A stretch of DNA of 64,000 bases, taken from assembly GCF_013215705.1 (NCBI RefSeq), contig NZ_JABSQR010000031.1, positions 1 through 64,000 of the forward strand. Direction: 5' to 3'. Below are positions 7,616 through 19,800 of this stretch, in pieces. Both the position numbers and the translations under genes were made by a program. Source of the stretch: Moritella sp. (GTDB lineage Bacteria; Pseudomonadota; Gammaproteobacteria; Enterobacterales; Moritellaceae). Every line of letters begins with the position of its first letter. Position 1 is the stretch's first letter. The notes below the pieces were generated by a model. It was not told the origin of the DNA, did not search any database, and saw only the letters and a program-made list of their open reading frames with translations.

Positions 7616-8800
7616 TTACACATCTAAAAGAAGACGAGTTGGGTCTTCTAATAATTCTTTGATTGTTACTAAGAATCCTACAGACTCTTTACCATCAACG
7701 ATACGGTGATCGTAAGAAAGAGCCAGATACATCATTGGCAGAATGACAACTTGACCATCGACAGCCATTGGACGATCTTGGATTTTATGCATACCCAAGA
7801 TTGCGCTTTGTGGCGGATTGATGATTGGTGTTGACATTAATGAACCAAATACACCACCGTTAGTTACCGTGAAGTTACCACCAGTAAGGTCTTCAATTGA
7901 CAATTTACCATCACGACCTTTAAGCGCTAAATGACGAATGTTCTTCTCGATATCAGCAAGGCTCATCGTGTCACAATCACGTAGTACTGGCGTAACCAGA
8001 CCACGAGGTGTTGAAATAGCGATACTTACATCAAAGTAGTTATGATAAACAATATCAGTACCATCAAGTGACGCATTCACTTCTGGATAACGTTTTAACG
8101 CTTCAACAACCGCTTTCACGTAGAAAGACATGAACCCTAAACGAATACCATGACGCTCTTCAAATATATCTTTATACTGCTTACGAATATCCATGATAGG
8201 TTTCATGTTAACTTCGTTAAACGTGGTCAGCATTGCCGTTGAGTTTTTAGCTTCTAATAGACGTTCAGCAATACGCTTACGTAAACGCGTCATAGGAACA
8301 CGTTTTTCGCTACGACCAGGTTGAAGTTCAACTGGAGCAACAACAGGTGCAGCTGCTTTTGCAACTGGCGCGGCAACAGGAGCTGCTAATGCTTTTTCGA
8401 CATCTTCTTTTATGATCTGCCCATTTTTTCCAGTACCAGTAATCTTAGAAGCATCTAAACCTTTTTCTGCAATAAGACGACGTACAGCAGGGCTTGCATC
8501 GACACTTTCCTCATTCACTTCTGCTGGTTTATCTTTTGTTTCTTCGCCAGCGACAGCGCCGACTTTCAGCTTACCAATCACTTGCTGACCAAGAACGGTT
8601 GCACCGTCATCTTCAATAATTTCAACAAGCACACCCGCTTCAACAGCCGGCACTTCTAAAATAACTTTGTCAGTTTCAATCTCTACAATAATATCATCGC
8701 GCTCAACAGTATCGCCAGGGCGTTTATGCCATATTGCAATAGCTGCATCTGCTACAGATTCTGGCAGTACAGGTACCAAAATTTCAATTGTCATTTTCAT
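7616..8800 (-). CDS. sucB: 2-oxoglutarate dehydrogenase E2 (dihydrolipoyl succinyltransferase)
   Basis: Transfers the succinyl group from the E1 intermediate to CoA in the 2-oxoglutarate dehydrogenase complex. The protein is 394 residues. It has one lipoyl domain (residues ~4-78) with the lipoylated lysine in ETDKVILEV, a peripheral-subunit-binding domain ([17 protein letters not shown]), an Ala/Pro/Val-rich linker, and the catalytic core ending in SYDHRIVDG with the active-site His. It lies 15 bp downstream of sucA. The lpd gene for E3 is not in the window. Confidence 0.98.
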   Translation of the reverse strand: MKMTIEILVPVLPESVADAAIAIWHKRPGDTVERDDIIVEIETDKVILEVPAVEAGVLVEIIEDDGATVLGQQVIGKLKVGAVAGEETKDKPAEVNEESVDASPAVRRLIAEKGLDASKITGTGKNGQIIKEDVEKALAAPVAAPVAKAAAPVVAPVELQPGRSEKRVPMTRLRKRIAERLLEAKNSTAMLTTFNEVNMKPIMDIRKQYKDIFEERHGIRLGFMSFYVKAVVEALKRYPEVNASLDGTDIVYHNYFDVSIAISTPRGLVTPVLRDCDTMSLADIEKNIRHLALKGRDGKLSIEDLTGGNFTVTNGGVFGSLMSTPIINPPQSAILGMHKIQDRPMAVDGQVVILPMMYLALSYDHRIVDGKESVGFLVTIKELLEDPTRLLLDV

Positions 8801-8815
8801 AATTCCTTTAATAAA

Positions 8816-11629
8816 CTATTTCTGTGCAACAGTTAAAGCATCTTCAATAAGTGCTAGCTGTTGTTTTGTATGTACAGACATGTAACCGACTGCAGGAGAT
8901 GCTGATGCAGCTCGCCCAGCATAACTTAACTTCGCGCCTTGCGGGATTGCGCCCCAGAAATTATGCTGACTTGAATACCAAGCACCCTGATTCTGAGGTT
9001 CTTCTTGACACCAAACAAACTGGTCTACGTGTTGATATTCTGCAAATACAGCTGCAATTTCCGCATGTGGGAAAGGATAAAGCTGTTCAATACGTACAAT
9101 AGCAACATCCGTCTGACCCGATTTACGACGCGTTTCCAATAAATCGAAATATACTTTACCACTACACATCACCACACGTTTAACTTGTGCTGAGTCGAGC
9201 GTATCAATTTCACCAATTATATTTTGGAACGTGCCATCTGCTAATTCAGATAAACTAGAAATAGCTAATGGGTGACGTAATAACGATTTAGGTGTCATCA
9301 CGATCAATGGACGACGCATTGGGCGTACTGTTTGACGACGCAGCATATGATAAACCTGCGCAGGAGTACTAGGTACACACACTTGCCAGTTGTGCTCAGC
9401 ACACATTTGCATATAACGTTCTAAACGTGCAGATGAATGCTCAGGACCTTGCCCTTCATAGCCATGTGGTAACAATACTGTTAAGCCACACATACGACCC
9501 CACTTCTGTTCACCAGAAGAAAGGAATTGATCAAATACAACTTGTGCGCCATTGGCGAAATCACCAAACTGTGCTTCCCAAATAGTTAAACCACTTGGTT
9601 CAGTCGTCGCATAACCATATTCAAACGCTAATACCGCGGCTTCAGACAATACTGAATCGTGAATAGTTAGCTCACCTTGTTCAGGTTTTAAGTTAGCTAA
9701 TGGTGTGTAGGTACTTGCGTCATCTTGATTGTGTACAACGGCATGGCGATGGAAGAAAGTACCACGACCAACATCTTGTCCAGTGAGACGAACTTTGTAG
9801 TTGTCGTCAAGTAATGTTGCATATGCAAGCGTTTCAGCAAAACCCCAATCACATGGTTTCTCGCCTTTTGCCATTAAAATACGGTCTGAATAGATCTTTT
9901 GAACACGAGATTGGATCTTGTGCCCTTCTGGTACAGCCGTCATTTTCAATGCAAGGTCAGATAATTTATCTTGAGGCACTTGTGACTGATAAGGCATATC
10001 CCATTCGTGTTTTAAGTATGGGTTCCAATCAACTGAGTGCTTTTGCATTGGGCGCCATTCTTTAACAACACATTCACCATGATCAAGTTGATCACGATAT
10101 TCGTTAATATAGCCTGTTGCTTCAGCAGCATCAATAACGCCTTCATTTACAAGTTGATCTGCATATATTTTACGTGGCGTTGGGTGTTTTTTAATTTTCT
10201 TATACATTAATGGCTGTGTTGCACTTGGTTCATCAGCTTCATTATGGCCGTGGCGACGATAACAAACTAAATCAATCACAACATCACGCTTAAATGTATT
10301 ACGGAAATCAAGTGCGATTTGTGTTACCAATACAACAGCTTCAGGGTCATCTGCATTAACATGGAAGATGGGAGCCTGAACCATTTTTGCGATATCCGTA
10401 CAGTATTCTGTAGAACGCATATCTTTCGGGTTTGATGTTGTAAAACCAACTTGGTTATTGACAACAATTCGAATTGTACCACCAATGCCATAAGCACGTG
10501 TTTGCGACATATTGAATGTCTCAGCAACAACACCTTGACCAGTAATTGCAGAATCACCATGAATTGTAATTGCCAGTACATCATCACCGTTAGTGCTACC
10601 ATAACGTTCTTGACGTGCACGAACAGAACCCATGACTACTGGGTTAACAATTTCTAAATGCGATGGATTAAAAGCAAGTGCTAAATGTACATTACCGCCT
10701 GGCGTACTAAAATCAGAACTGAAGCCCTGATGATATTTAACATCACCCGCACCCCATGCGTCACCGTGTTTACCAGCAAATTCATCAAACAGGTCATTCG
10801 GTTTTTTACCAAGCACATTCACCAGCATATTCAGTCTGCCGCGATGCGCCATACCAATAACGGTTTCTTTGATACCTTGTTCACCACTACGACGAATTAA
10901 TTCTTTCATCATTGGAATCAGTGCATCACCGCCCTCAAGCGAGAAACGTTTTGCACCAGGGAACTTAGCACCAAGGTATTTTTCCAGACCTTCAGCTGCG
11001 GTTAAGTTATCTAAAAATCGTAATTTATCTTCTTTTTCAAACTCAGGCGTGCTTTCAACTGATTCTAAACGGCTTTGGATCCAACGTTTTTCTTCAGTAG
11101 AAACAATATGCATATACTCAGCTGCAATTGAACCACAATAGGTTTTTTGTAACGAAGTATAAAGCGCACTAAGTTTCATGCTTTCTTGGCCAATTGCATA
11201 TGAACCAACATTAAAACTGGCATCAAAATCAGCATCAGAAAGGTTGTGATATGCAGGGTCTAGATCTTGTACACGATCACGTTTCCAAAGACCTAATGGA
11301 TCTAAGTTAGCATGTTGATGACCTCGAAAACGGAAAGCATTGATTAACTGTAATACTTTAACCTGTTTCGCATCATTATGTGGGTCGCTTACTTGAGCAG
11401 CATATCGAGAGGTATCTTTCGCTAGGCGAATGAAATAATCCTTTACAGGACCATGTGGAACTTCTTTAGTATTATCAACTTTAGGTAGCTCTAAAAATAC
11501 AGTTTGCCATTCTTCGCTAACTGTATCTGGATCTGCCAAAAATTGCTCATATAGATCTTCAATGTATGTCTGGTTCGCACCGGCTAGATGAGAGGATTCT
11601 AACCAGGCTTTCATGACGTTATTCTGCAT
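8816..11629 (-). CDS. sucA: 2-oxoglutarate dehydrogenase E1
   Basis: Thiamine-diphosphate-dependent decarboxylase that commits 2-oxoglutarate to succinyl-CoA. The protein is 937 residues, close to the 933 of E. coli. Typical blocks include GMAHRGRLNMLVNVLGK, FNPSHLEIVNPVVMGSVRA, GDSAITGQGVVAETFNMS and CYRRHGHNEADEPSATQP. The C-terminal transketolase-like region contains EAQFGDFANGAQVVFDQF. A stem-loop lies in the 117-bp gap after sdhB. Confidence 0.98.
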   Translation of the reverse strand: MQNNVMKAWLESSHLAGANQTYIEDLYEQFLADPDTVSEEWQTVFLELPKVDNTKEVPHGPVKDYFIRLAKDTSRYAAQVSDPHNDAKQVKVLQLINAFRFRGHQHANLDPLGLWKRDRVQDLDPAYHNLSDADFDASFNVGSYAIGQESMKLSALYTSLQKTYCGSIAAEYMHIVSTEEKRWIQSRLESVESTPEFEKEDKLRFLDNLTAAEGLEKYLGAKFPGAKRFSLEGGDALIPMMKELIRRSGEQGIKETVIGMAHRGRLNMLVNVLGKKPNDLFDEFAGKHGDAWGAGDVKYHQGFSSDFSTPGGNVHLALAFNPSHLEIVNPVVMGSVRARQERYGSTNGDDVLAITIHGDSAITGQGVVAETFNMSQTRAYGIGGTIRIVVNNQVGFTTSNPKDMRSTEYCTDIAKMVQAPIFHVNADDPEAVVLVTQIALDFRNTFKRDVVIDLVCYRRHGHNEADEPSATQPLMYKKIKKHPTPRKIYADQLVNEGVIDAAEATGYINEYRDQLDHGECVVKEWRPMQKHSVDWNPYLKHEWDMPYQSQVPQDKLSDLALKMTAVPEGHKIQSRVQKIYSDRILMAKGEKPCDWGFAETLAYATLLDDNYKVRLTGQDVGRGTFFHRHAVVHNQDDASTYTPLANLKPEQGELTIHDSVLSEAAVLAFEYGYATTEPSGLTIWEAQFGDFANGAQVVFDQFLSSGEQKWGRMCGLTVLLPHGYEGQGPEHSSARLERYMQMCAEHNWQVCVPSTPAQVYHMLRRQTVRPMRRPLIVMTPKSLLRHPLAISSLSELADGTFQNIIGEIDTLDSAQVKRVVMCSGKVYFDLLETRRKSGQTDVAIVRIEQLYPFPHAEIAAVFAEYQHVDQFVWCQEEPQNQGAWYSSQHNFWGAIPQGAKLSYAGRAASASPAVGYMSVHTKQQLALIEDALTVAQK

Positions 11630-11693
11630 TCTCTGCCCTTTTCACTTTAAATGTCCACCGCGCCAGAGATGGTAGCAAAGATTTTAAATTACT

Positions 11694-11717
11694 TGGCCAT
11701 TCCCAACGGAATGACCA
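11694..11717 (-). other. Stem-loop between sdhB and sucA
   Basis: TGGCCATTCC (11694-11703) pairs with GGAATGACCA (11708-11717), nine of ten bases, with a CAAC tetraloop. No U-tract follows on the minus strand. It is more likely an intercistronic processing or pausing structure than a terminator. Confidence 0.45.
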
Positions 11718-11746
11718 TTGTAACTAAAAACTAACAAAAAATATTG

Positions 11747-12463
11747 CTACACCGCACGTTGTAGTAACATAGATTTAATATTACCGATTGCTTTTGTAGG
11801 ATTTAGACCTTTAGGACACACGTTTACACAGTTCATAATACCATGACAACGGAATACACTAAACGCATCGTCTAATTCTGATAAACGTTGCTCCGTTGCT
11901 GTGTCACGACTATCGATTAAGAAACGATAAGCCGCTAATAAGCCTGCAGGACCAACGAACTTGTCAGGGTTCCACCAGAATGATGGGCATGACGTTGAAC
12001 AACATGCACATAAGATACACTCATACAGGCCATCTAACTTCTCACGTTCTTCAGGAGACTGAAGGTATTCGCGAGCTGGTGGGATAGCACTGTCGTCTGT
12101 AATTAAAAACGGTTTGATACGTGCATAGTTATCATAGAACTGCGTCATATCAATCACGAGATCTCGGACCACTGGCAAACCAGGTAACGGTCGAATTACA
12201 ATCGTTTTGTTCATGTTCAGATCAGATAGAGGTGTGATACACGCGAGGCCATTTTTGCCATTCATGTTAACACCATCAGATCCACATACACCTTCACGAC
12301 AAGAACGACGGAAAGCTAATGTCGCATCTTTTTCTTTTAACAAGATAAGTGCATCAAGCACCATCATGTCTGAACCTTCAGGAATTTCTAGGCTCATTTC
12401 TTGCATTTTTGGCTTGCTATCAACATCAGGGTTATAGCGGTAAATTGAAAATTTAACTTGCAT
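11747..12463 (-). CDS. sdhB: Succinate dehydrogenase iron-sulfur subunit
   Basis: Carries electrons from the SdhA flavin to ubiquinone. The protein is 238 residues. The [2Fe-2S] ligands are in SCREGVCGSDGVNMNG...LAC; the 4Fe-4S and 3Fe-4S ligands are in CILCACCSTSCPSFW and CHGIMNCVNVCPKGLNP. The Trp in SFWWNPDKFVGP is typical of quinone-site residues. It starts 15 bp after the sdhA stop with an AAGGGA ribosome site. Confidence 0.98.
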   Translation of the reverse strand: MQVKFSIYRYNPDVDSKPKMQEMSLEIPEGSDMMVLDALILLKEKDATLAFRRSCREGVCGSDGVNMNGKNGLACITPLSDLNMNKTIVIRPLPGLPVVRDLVIDMTQFYDNYARIKPFLITDDSAIPPAREYLQSPEEREKLDGLYECILCACCSTSCPSFWWNPDKFVGPAGLLAAYRFLIDSRDTATEQRLSELDDAFSVFRCHGIMNCVNVCPKGLNPTKAIGNIKSMLLQRAV

Positions 12464-12478
12464 CTTGATCCCTTATGT

Positions 12479-14260
12479 TTAGTAAACGCGTGGTTTCGGC
12501 ACAAAGTGCTTCAACTGTTCGTCAGTTAACAAATTCGGTGAAAGATTCACTTCACGCGTTGCCATTTCTTCATTTTCAGGCAAGTACAGTGAATGGCATA
12601 ACCAATTCTCATCATCACGATCTGGATAATCAAAACGACTGTGCGCACCACGGCTTTCTTTACGGAAATTAGCCGCATGAGCGGTTGCAAATGCAGTTTC
12701 CATCAGATTATCAAGCTCTAGACATTCGATACGCTGTGTATTGAACTCTGTTGAGTTGTCATCTAAACGTGCATTTTGTAAACGCTTACGTATGGCTCTT
12801 AGTTGCTCAAGGCCTTCGGCCATTGACTCACCTTCGCGGAATACGGAGAAGTTAAGTTGCATACATTGTTGTAGATCTTTACGGATTTGAACAGGATCTT
12901 CACCGTCTTTGTTGCTTTCCCAGCGATTTAAACGCTCAAGAGATGCATCGATGTTAGCGTCTGTCGCTTCTGTCGGCTCAGGAATTGTATCAAGTACTTT
13001 ACCTAAGTAGTTACCGGCAGCACGCCCAAATACAACCAGATCAAGCAGTGAGTTACCACCTAAGCGGTTGGCACCATGCACAGATACGCAAGCGATTTCA
13101 CCAACAGCAAATAGACCTGCAACAACTTCCATGCTGCCATCTTCTTTACGTGTTAATACTTCACCGTTAATATTTGCAGGTAAACCACCCATCATATAGT
13201 GACAAGTCGGAATAACAGGAATAGGTTCTTTAACTGGGTCTACGTGGGCAAATGTACGTGATAACTCACAGATACCCGGTAAACGAGATTCAAGTACGTC
13301 TTCACCTAAGTGATCAAGTTTAAGTTTTAGGTGCGGACCCCAAGGACCATCACACGCACGACCTTCACGGATTTCAGTCATCATTGAACGAGCAACAACG
13401 TCTCGACTGGCAAGATCTTTCGCGTTTGGCGCATAACGTTCCATGAAACGTTCGCCGTCTTTATTTAGAAGGTAACCACCTTCCCCACGACAACCTTCAG
13501 TTACAAGTACACCAGCGCCAGCAATACCCGTTGGATGGAACTGCCACATTTCCATGTCTTGTACTGGAATACCTGCACGAATAGCCATACCAATACCGTC
13601 ACCAGTATTAATGTGTGCATTCGTTGTTGAAGAATAGATACGACCAGCGCCACCCGTTGCAAATACCGTTGCTTTGGTTTTGAAGTAGCAGATTTCGCCC
13701 GTTTCAATATCAATTGCAGTACAACCAGTGATGATACCTTCGTCATTTTTAACGAGGTCTAACGCATACCACTCAGAAAACACTTTGGTTTCGTTTTTAA
13801 TATTTTGCTGATACAGCAAATGTAATAACGCATGACCAGTACGGTCAGCAGCAGCTGCTGTACGAGCCGCCTGTGCGCCGCCATATTCTAATGACTGGCC
13901 ACCAAATGGACGTTGGTAAATAGTACCATCTTCAAAACGAGAGAATGGCAGACCCATGTGCTCAAGTTCTAAAATTGCTTCTGGGCCTGTTTTACACATA
14001 AATTCGATAGCGTCTTGGTCACCGATATAATCAGAACCTTTAACAGTATCGTACATGTGCCATGTCCAATCATCTTCATGTGAATTACCTAAAGCAACGG
14101 TAATGCCACCTTGAGCAGATACGGTATGTGAACGAGTTGGAAAAACTTTAGATAAAAGTGCACAACTTTTACCTGACTTAGATATTGATAGCGCAGCACG
14201 CATACCAGCACCACCGGCACCAATTACTACTGCGTCAAATTCGCGAACTGGAATACTCAC
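12479..14260 (-). CDS. sdhA: Succinate dehydrogenase flavoprotein subunit
   Basis: Oxidises succinate to fumarate. The protein is 593 residues, slightly longer than E. coli SdhA. FAD-binding [11 protein letters not shown] lies near residue 14 and the covalent flavin histidine is H45 in [44 protein letters not shown] and an RGAHSR active-site arginine block are present. The start is GTG, placed directly after the sdhD stop codon, so initiation is probably coupled to termination of sdhD. Confidence 0.98.
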   Translation of the reverse strand: MSIPVREFDAVVIGAGGAGMRAALSISKSGKSCALLSKVFPTRSHTVSAQGGITVALGNSHEDDWTWHMYDTVKGSDYIGDQDAIEFMCKTGPEAILELEHMGLPFSRFEDGTIYQRPFGGQSLEYGGAQAARTAAAADRTGHALLHLLYQQNIKNETKVFSEWYALDLVKNDEGIITGCTAIDIETGEICYFKTKATVFATGGAGRIYSSTTNAHINTGDGIGMAIRAGIPVQDMEMWQFHPTGIAGAGVLVTEGCRGEGGYLLNKDGERFMERYAPNAKDLASRDVVARSMMTEIREGRACDGPWGPHLKLKLDHLGEDVLESRLPGICELSRTFAHVDPVKEPIPVIPTCHYMMGGLPANINGEVLTRKEDGSMEVVAGLFAVGEIACVSVHGANRLGGNSLLDLVVFGRAAGNYLGKVLDTIPEPTEATDANIDASLERLNRWESNKDGEDPVQIRKDLQQCMQLNFSVFREGESMAEGLEQLRAIRKRLQNARLDDNSTEFNTQRIECLELDNLMETAFATAHAANFRKESRGAHSRFDYPDRDDENWLCHSLYLPENEEMATREVNLSPNLLTDEQLKHFVPKPRVY

Positions 14261-14605
14261 TTATAACCCCCAAAGAGTAACAAAACCAACAAGCGCATAA
14301 ATAAATGCGGTGGTCGTTAAAATAAACTGTAATGCACCACGTAAACCGGTTGGTTTAACATAGTCAGTTAATACCTGCCATACACCAATCCACGCATGGA
14401 TGACGATTGCGATAAGGGTAAGAAGAGTGAATACTTTATTGCCAGTACTTGCAAAGAAATCAGACCATACTTGATAAGTAAGATCATTAAATGCAACGAA
14501 ACCAACAAAATAAAATGTATAAAGTGCCATGATGATAGCAGTTGCACGGATCATGATAAAATCATGAGTACCACTACGGCCATAGCTTGCTGCGTTAGTT
14601 ACCAT
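14261..14605 (-). CDS. sdhD: Succinate dehydrogenase membrane anchor SdhD
   Basis: Small membrane subunit of complex II, 114 residues, with three hydrophobic helices (around 18-38, 55-78 and 92-112). It starts with a GRSGTHDFIMIRATA segment typical of SdhD, and IHAWIGVWQVLTDYVKP contains the conserved His and Asp-Tyr. It overlaps the end of sdhC by 7 bases. Confidence 0.95.
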   Translation of the reverse strand: MVTNAASYGRSGTHDFIMIRATAIIMALYTFYFVGFVAFNDLTYQVWSDFFASTGNKVFTLLTLIAIVIHAWIGVWQVLTDYVKPTGLRGALQFILTTTAFIYALVGFVTLWGL

Positions 14606-14985
14606 ACCATTATCCCCGCTAGGATTGATAAAACAACGGTTGCAACAAAAGATACTTTCGCACTTAATGCACCCGATTCAAGTTCTTCGAAATAACCCAT
14701 GTCCATCAATAAATGACGGATACCACCAGCAATATGATATGCAAGTGCGGTTAGGATTCCCCAAAGAATGAATGTACCAAAGAAACCAGACACTATTTCT
14801 TGTGCATTTTGGAAACCTTGTTCTGAAGATATTGATTCTGTCAGTAACCACAATAGAATACCCACTGCAAAGAACATTATTACACCTGATATTCGGTGTA
14901 GGATAGATGCGATTGCGGCGATTGGCATGCTAATAGTCTGCAGATCTAAATTTACAGGTCTTTGCTTTTTCACGATATTGCTCAC
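14599..14985 (-). CDS. sdhC: Succinate dehydrogenase cytochrome b556 subunit
   Basis: Membrane subunit binding heme b and quinone, 128 residues. KKQRPVNLDLQTISMPIAAIAS and LHRISGVIMFFAVG form the conserved N-terminal block. The heme-ligand region is YHIAGGIRHLLMDMGYFE. Three transmembrane helices are visible. First gene of the eight-gene sdh-suc operon; its upstream region faces gltA. Confidence 0.97.
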   Translation of the reverse strand: MSNIVKKQRPVNLDLQTISMPIAAIASILHRISGVIMFFAVGILLWLLTESISSEQGFQNAQEIVSGFFGTFILWGILTALAYHIAGGIRHLLMDMGYFEELESGALSAKVSFVATVVLSILAGIMVW

Positions 14986-15371
14986 TCAGCTCCATTGAGC
15001 ATAGTTATTATTATATTGACACAGATCACAGAATTGTATTATTTCCATAACAAATTCCTTTCAAATGAAAGCCCTTGTTTGTTTCTTGTTCAAATCGCAA
15101 ATAAAACAATAATTATAAGCACTTACATAAAAAGAACAAAATTAAAACAAGGACTCTTGATCCGGCAATAAGTATACCTATATCACAATTTATTTACAAT
15201 TATAAAAACCCTTGTAGCAACATTTACCTTAAAATTGAAACATAGCTTAACCTTTTAGTGCTTTTTCATTGATTATTTTGTAACAAAATTGACATTAGTA
15301 ATTATTAAAGGTAGCTTTAGCTTCGAATTTCATGAAGAAATCTAATTATAAATAAGCAAAGGAGACGTGCT
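14986..15371. promoter_or_regulatory. Divergent control region between sdhC and gltA
   Basis: This 386-bp AT-rich region must hold both promoters. On the sdh side a CRP-like sequence lies at 15015-15030. On the gltA side TTGACA (15289-15294) with TAGCTT 17 bp downstream (15312-15317) is a possible but weak sigma-70 promoter. The gltA ribosome site AAGGAG lies at 15359-15364. No gene is seen. Confidence 0.5.
15015..15030. promoter_or_regulatory. CRP-like site upstream of sdhC
   Basis: TCACA (15026-15030) matches one CRP half-site exactly, and ATTGA six bases to its left matches the other in three of five positions. CRP control of sdh genes is known in other gammaproteobacteria. This site is a motif guess only. 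Confidence 0.35.
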
Positions 15372-16661
15372 ATGGCTAATCTAAAGGCCACGTTAAACCT
15401 ACCCGGCCAAGAGCCAGTTGAACTTCCGATTTTATCTGGTACAGCTGGTCACGATGTTATCGACATTCGTACCCTAGGTAGTAAAGGATATTTCACCCAT
15501 GATCCCGGTTTTATGGCAACGTCATCGTGCGAGTCTAAAATCACTTATATTGACGGTGAAGAAGGTATCCTACTACATCGCGGTTACGCTATTGATGACT
15601 TAGCATTTAATGCAGATTATTTAGAAGTTTGTTATATTATTCTTTATGGTGATGCACCATCTAAAGAACAATATGAACAATTCAAAGCGACAGTACATAA
15701 ACACACCATGGTGCATGAGCAATTTGCATCTTTCTTCAAAGGTTTCCGCCGTGACTCTCATCCAATGGCGATCCTTTGTGGTGTTTCAGGCGCACTTGCA
15801 GCCTTTTATCATGATTCGCTAGATGTGACTAATCAACGTCACCGAGAAATTTCGGCATTCCGTTTATTGTCTAAAATGCCGACAATTGCTGCAATGTGTT
15901 ACAAATATTCAATTGGGCAACCTTTTGTATACCCTGACAACAGCCTTTCATACGCAGGTAACTTCCTTAAAATGATGTTTTCTGTACCGTGTGAAGAATA
16001 TGTCGTTAATCCGGTGATAGAAAAAGCCATGGACCGTATCTTTACGCTACATGCAGATCATGAACAAAATGCATCTACATCTACAGTTCGACTAGCTGGT
16101 TCGTCAGGTGCTAACCCATTTGCATGTATCGCAGCGGGTATTGCATCACTATGGGGTCCTGCTCACGGTGGTGCAAATGAAGCTTGTCTAGCAATGCTTG
16201 AAGAGATCGGTAGCGTTGAGCGTATTCCTGAGTTTATCGCTCGTGCGAAAGACAAAGAAGACCCGTTCCGTCTAATGGGCTTTGGTCATCGTGTTTACAA
16301 GAATAAAGATCCACGTGCGACAGTGATGCGTAAGAGCTGTCACGAAGTGCTAAAAGAGCTAAGCATTAGTGATCCGCTATTAGATGTAGCGATGGAACTT
16401 GAGCGTATTGCGCTTGAAGACCCTTACTTCATCGAGAAGAAACTCTATCCAAATGTAGATTTCTATTCAGGTATTACATTACGTGCTATTGGTATCCCTA
16501 TTTCTATGTTCACGGTTATTTTTGCATTGGGGCGTACTGTAGGTTGGATTGCGCACTGGAACGAAATGTTAAGTCAACCTGGACAGAAAATTGGTCGTCC
16601 TCGTCAGTTATATACTGGTGAAGCACACCGTCCATTTAAAAAGCTTGACGATAGAGATTAG
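15372..16661 (+). CDS. gltA: Citrate synthase (type II)
   Basis: Condenses acetyl-CoA with oxaloacetate, the entry to the TCA cycle. The protein is 429 residues, the hexameric NADH-sensitive type by length. Catalytic residues are H265 in [11 protein letters not shown]306 in [15 protein letters not shown] and D363 in NVDFYSG. AAGGAG lies 7 nt before the ATG. It is transcribed away from sdhCDAB-sucABCD, so one control region can serve most of the cycle. Confidence 0.99.
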   Translation: MANLKATLNLPGQEPVELPILSGTAGHDVIDIRTLGSKGYFTHDPGFMATSSCESKITYIDGEEGILLHRGYAIDDLAFNADYLEVCYIILYGDAPSKEQYEQFKATVHKHTMVHEQFASFFKGFRRDSHPMAILCGVSGALAAFYHDSLDVTNQRHREISAFRLLSKMPTIAAMCYKYSIGQPFVYPDNSLSYAGNFLKMMFSVPCEEYVVNPVIEKAMDRIFTLHADHEQNASTSTVRLAGSSGANPFACIAAGIASLWGPAHGGANEACLAMLEEIGSVERIPEFIARAKDKEDPFRLMGFGHRVYKNKDPRATVMRKSCHEVLKELSISDPLLDVAMELERIALEDPYFIEKKLYPNVDFYSGITLRAIGIPISMFTVIFALGRTVGWIAHWNEMLSQPGQKIGRPRQLYTGEAHRPFKKLDDRD

Positions 16662-16695
16662 CTACTAGACTTAGTTACAAACCTAAAGACGAGTT

Positions 16696-16733
16696 AAAAA
16701 AAGGCTTCTGATTTATATCAGAAGCCTTTTTTA
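16696..16733. terminator. Bidirectional terminator between gltA and crbS
   Basis: AAAAAAGGCTTCTGAT pairs with ATCAGAAGCCTTTTTT across a short loop. Both strands end in T runs, serving gltA on one side and the kinase gene on the other. Confidence 0.9.
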
Positions 16734-16804
16734 TCTCCACACAATAGTTTGAACAATAGCTGTTGGGCTCTAAGTCAGCACCATTAATCGGCTAATCAAC
16801 TGTA

Positions 16805-19800
16805 TTATTGACGGCTAAACTGTGTTTGCAGTGTTTCCGTTAATTGTGCGCTCATCATCGCTCTGAGTGATGCAGGTTTAACTAATTTACGTAATAAACC
16901 GACTTTAGCGGCACCAGCCTTATCAGCAATCCCCGCCTCTGTTGTCGCCGTAATAAGAATCGCCGGTATCGCAGGGTTTATTTCTCTTAACGCTGAGATT
17001 AATGCTAAACCATCCTCACCATTATCTAATTGATAGTCCACCAACAAGATATCGAAATCACACTGTTTAAATAATGCCTTCGCACTGGCGATTGAATGAG
17101 CGCCATAAACCTCACAGTCCCAACTGCTCATGAGTTCTAACATGCCCTCCAAAATAGCTGGGTTGTTGTCGATGCAAAGCACCGCGGTTCCAGTAAGGTC
17201 CGTTGGTACCATAATGGGCGTAGAATTATCTTGTTGTAGTGCCGTCGCTTCACAGAGTTGTAGACTAAATCGACAACCTCTGCCTTCAATTGAATCAAGA
17301 CTCAGTTGATGCTGTAATAATACCGCTAAGCTATTACAAATACTAAGACCGAGTCCTAATCCATCATTCGAGCCATTATTGTCTTTTAATTGGCTAAATT
17401 GCTCGAACACTCGGGTTTGGTCTTTTGCCGCAATACCTGGGCCATTATCTAATAATTGAATGCTTAACTGACCATTTTTACGGCGACAACCGAGCAATAC
17501 TCGTCCAGGACTGGCATAGCGAAATGCGTTACCAATTAAATTTTGTAAAATGCGACGTAGCAGGTGTTTATCGGTATTAACCCAATGCTTTGTCGGCATA
17601 ATAGTAAAGGTAACGCCATGTTGTTTAGCGGCGGCTGAAAACTCATTCGCGAGCTGAGTAAATAAATCATTTAACGCAAATGTCTCTATATGTGGCTTGA
17701 TGCTGCCACTCTCTATACGTGCAACCTCTGCTAGGTTAACAATCATTTCATTAGCGACTTTAAGTGATAGATCGATACTACTCACTTGTCGTTGTTGATT
17801 TTCATTTAAGGTCGACTGACTGGCAAGTGCCGATGTAAACAAACGTGCAGCTTCAAGTGGTTGTAACAAATCATGACTGCACACTTGTAAATAATGACTT
17901 TTCTTACTCAGCGCCTCATCGGCAATCACCCTCGCCTTCGCTAGCTCTTTATTGGCTTTCTCGAGTTTTTTAGTTCGCTCTGCGACACGGGTTTCTAGAT
18001 CTTGATTAGCTTCTTTTAATACTTGTTCCGCTTGCCTGAATGCAGTGATATCTGAAAAGACCATTAGAAACCCGCCGTCCGGTAATGGATTCCCTTCGAT
18101 GCGGATGACCTTGCCATCTTCGCGTAACCGTTCCGAGTTATGCGACTGTCTTAAACGCAGAAAATTGATGCGTTTTTTTACATGCGCTTCAATATCACCC
18201 GCACCACACAAACCGCGTTCAGCATTAAATCGAATTAATGATTCAATCGGGCAGCCGACACGGAGAATACTCTCAGGATAATTAAACAATACTGCGTACT
18301 GTTTATTCCAGGCAACAAGTTCGAGTTCGTCGTTAACAATTGAGATCCCATCTCTGGTGTTTTCAATCGCGCTTTTTAGCTGGTTCTGACTAAACTCTTG
18401 TCGATGACTAGATGCGTTACCGACTAAGGTTGCCAGTTCATCCAAAGCGAAATCATGACCATCTAAAGCAGAATTAAGCACCAAGCGAGCAGACGATGAG
18501 CCCATCACACTCGATAATACTTTTTCTGTATGCTCCAGGGCATATTCAGACTTTTCCTTGGCGGTATAGCTTAACGTAATAGCGACCTGCTCAAAAGCTT
18601 GGAAACTTTTGGATGCTTTATCTTCACCCACAAATTGCGCGGTCAATAACAACAATTCATCTACCGATATGGCCTGCCGTTTCGACTTAGCTTTGCGCTT
18701 GCTTTCCACTAATGGTTGCGGTAACTGCCGCTTTAAAAATAACGCCCCTTGTATTCGTTCTTGAATACTGGATCTCGTCACTAATGATATAAGGATCATC
18801 ACGACAACATTAACCGACAGGCAGAGCAAGTTGATCGCTGTTGAACTTGCAAATATAGTCGCTACTAGTGGTCCTTGATAGAAACCCAGTTGCGGTAAAA
18901 AATTAAGCAGTGTCCACAATGAAAAGCCGATAGTAATCCCGGTAAACACACCTTTCAATGTAGCTCGACGCCAATAAAAAGCGGCAACTAATGCCGGTGT
19001 AAGCTGTGCCAAGGCGCCTAATGCCGTAGCCCCTAAACTTGCTAATGCTGTAGGTGGAATAAATAGGAAGACCAGATAGCTGAGTAAACTAACAAACAAC
19101 ACTAATATTTTGCGAATGTTCAGCAATTTTAATCTAAACGCATCGTATTGTGTGGGGTGTTTATTCTTTTTAAATAGGAACGGAAATACGATTTCATTAC
19201 TCAACATGGTACTCAGTGCAATGGTTGATACGATCACCATCGAGCTTGCTGCAGAAATCGCCCCTAAAAATGCAAATAACGTCAGCCATGTTTGATCTTG
19301 ATACCAAGGCAGCACCAATACATACATATCCGCTGGAACGCTGTTACCCAATAGCAAATAACCCGCTAAGCCAAGTGGTGCGGAAAAAAACGCAAATACC
19401 AGCAGGTATAATGGAAAAATACGGCGACTCAACCAGGCATCTTGCTCATCACGTAGTTCTACAATCATGACGTGGAATTGCCGCGGTAACACAAAAAATG
19501 CGGCCATCACAATAATGATCATACCAAACATGGCACTTAGATCGGGAAATTGTAATGCACTGGCTAACTCAGTATTGGCACTCGCTTGTTGCCAAATATC
19601 CTGGGGTGAATCGAAGACAAAATAGCAAATGAAAATACCGACACTGGCAAAAGCGATAATTTTCACGAGGGCTTCAAACGCAATCGCCAGCATAATGCCG
19701 GGATGACGCTCTGTCACATCAATACTGCGTATACCAAACAACATACTAAAACCAGCCAGAACACAACTAGTGACTAAACCAAGCTGCCAAGACATAAAGA

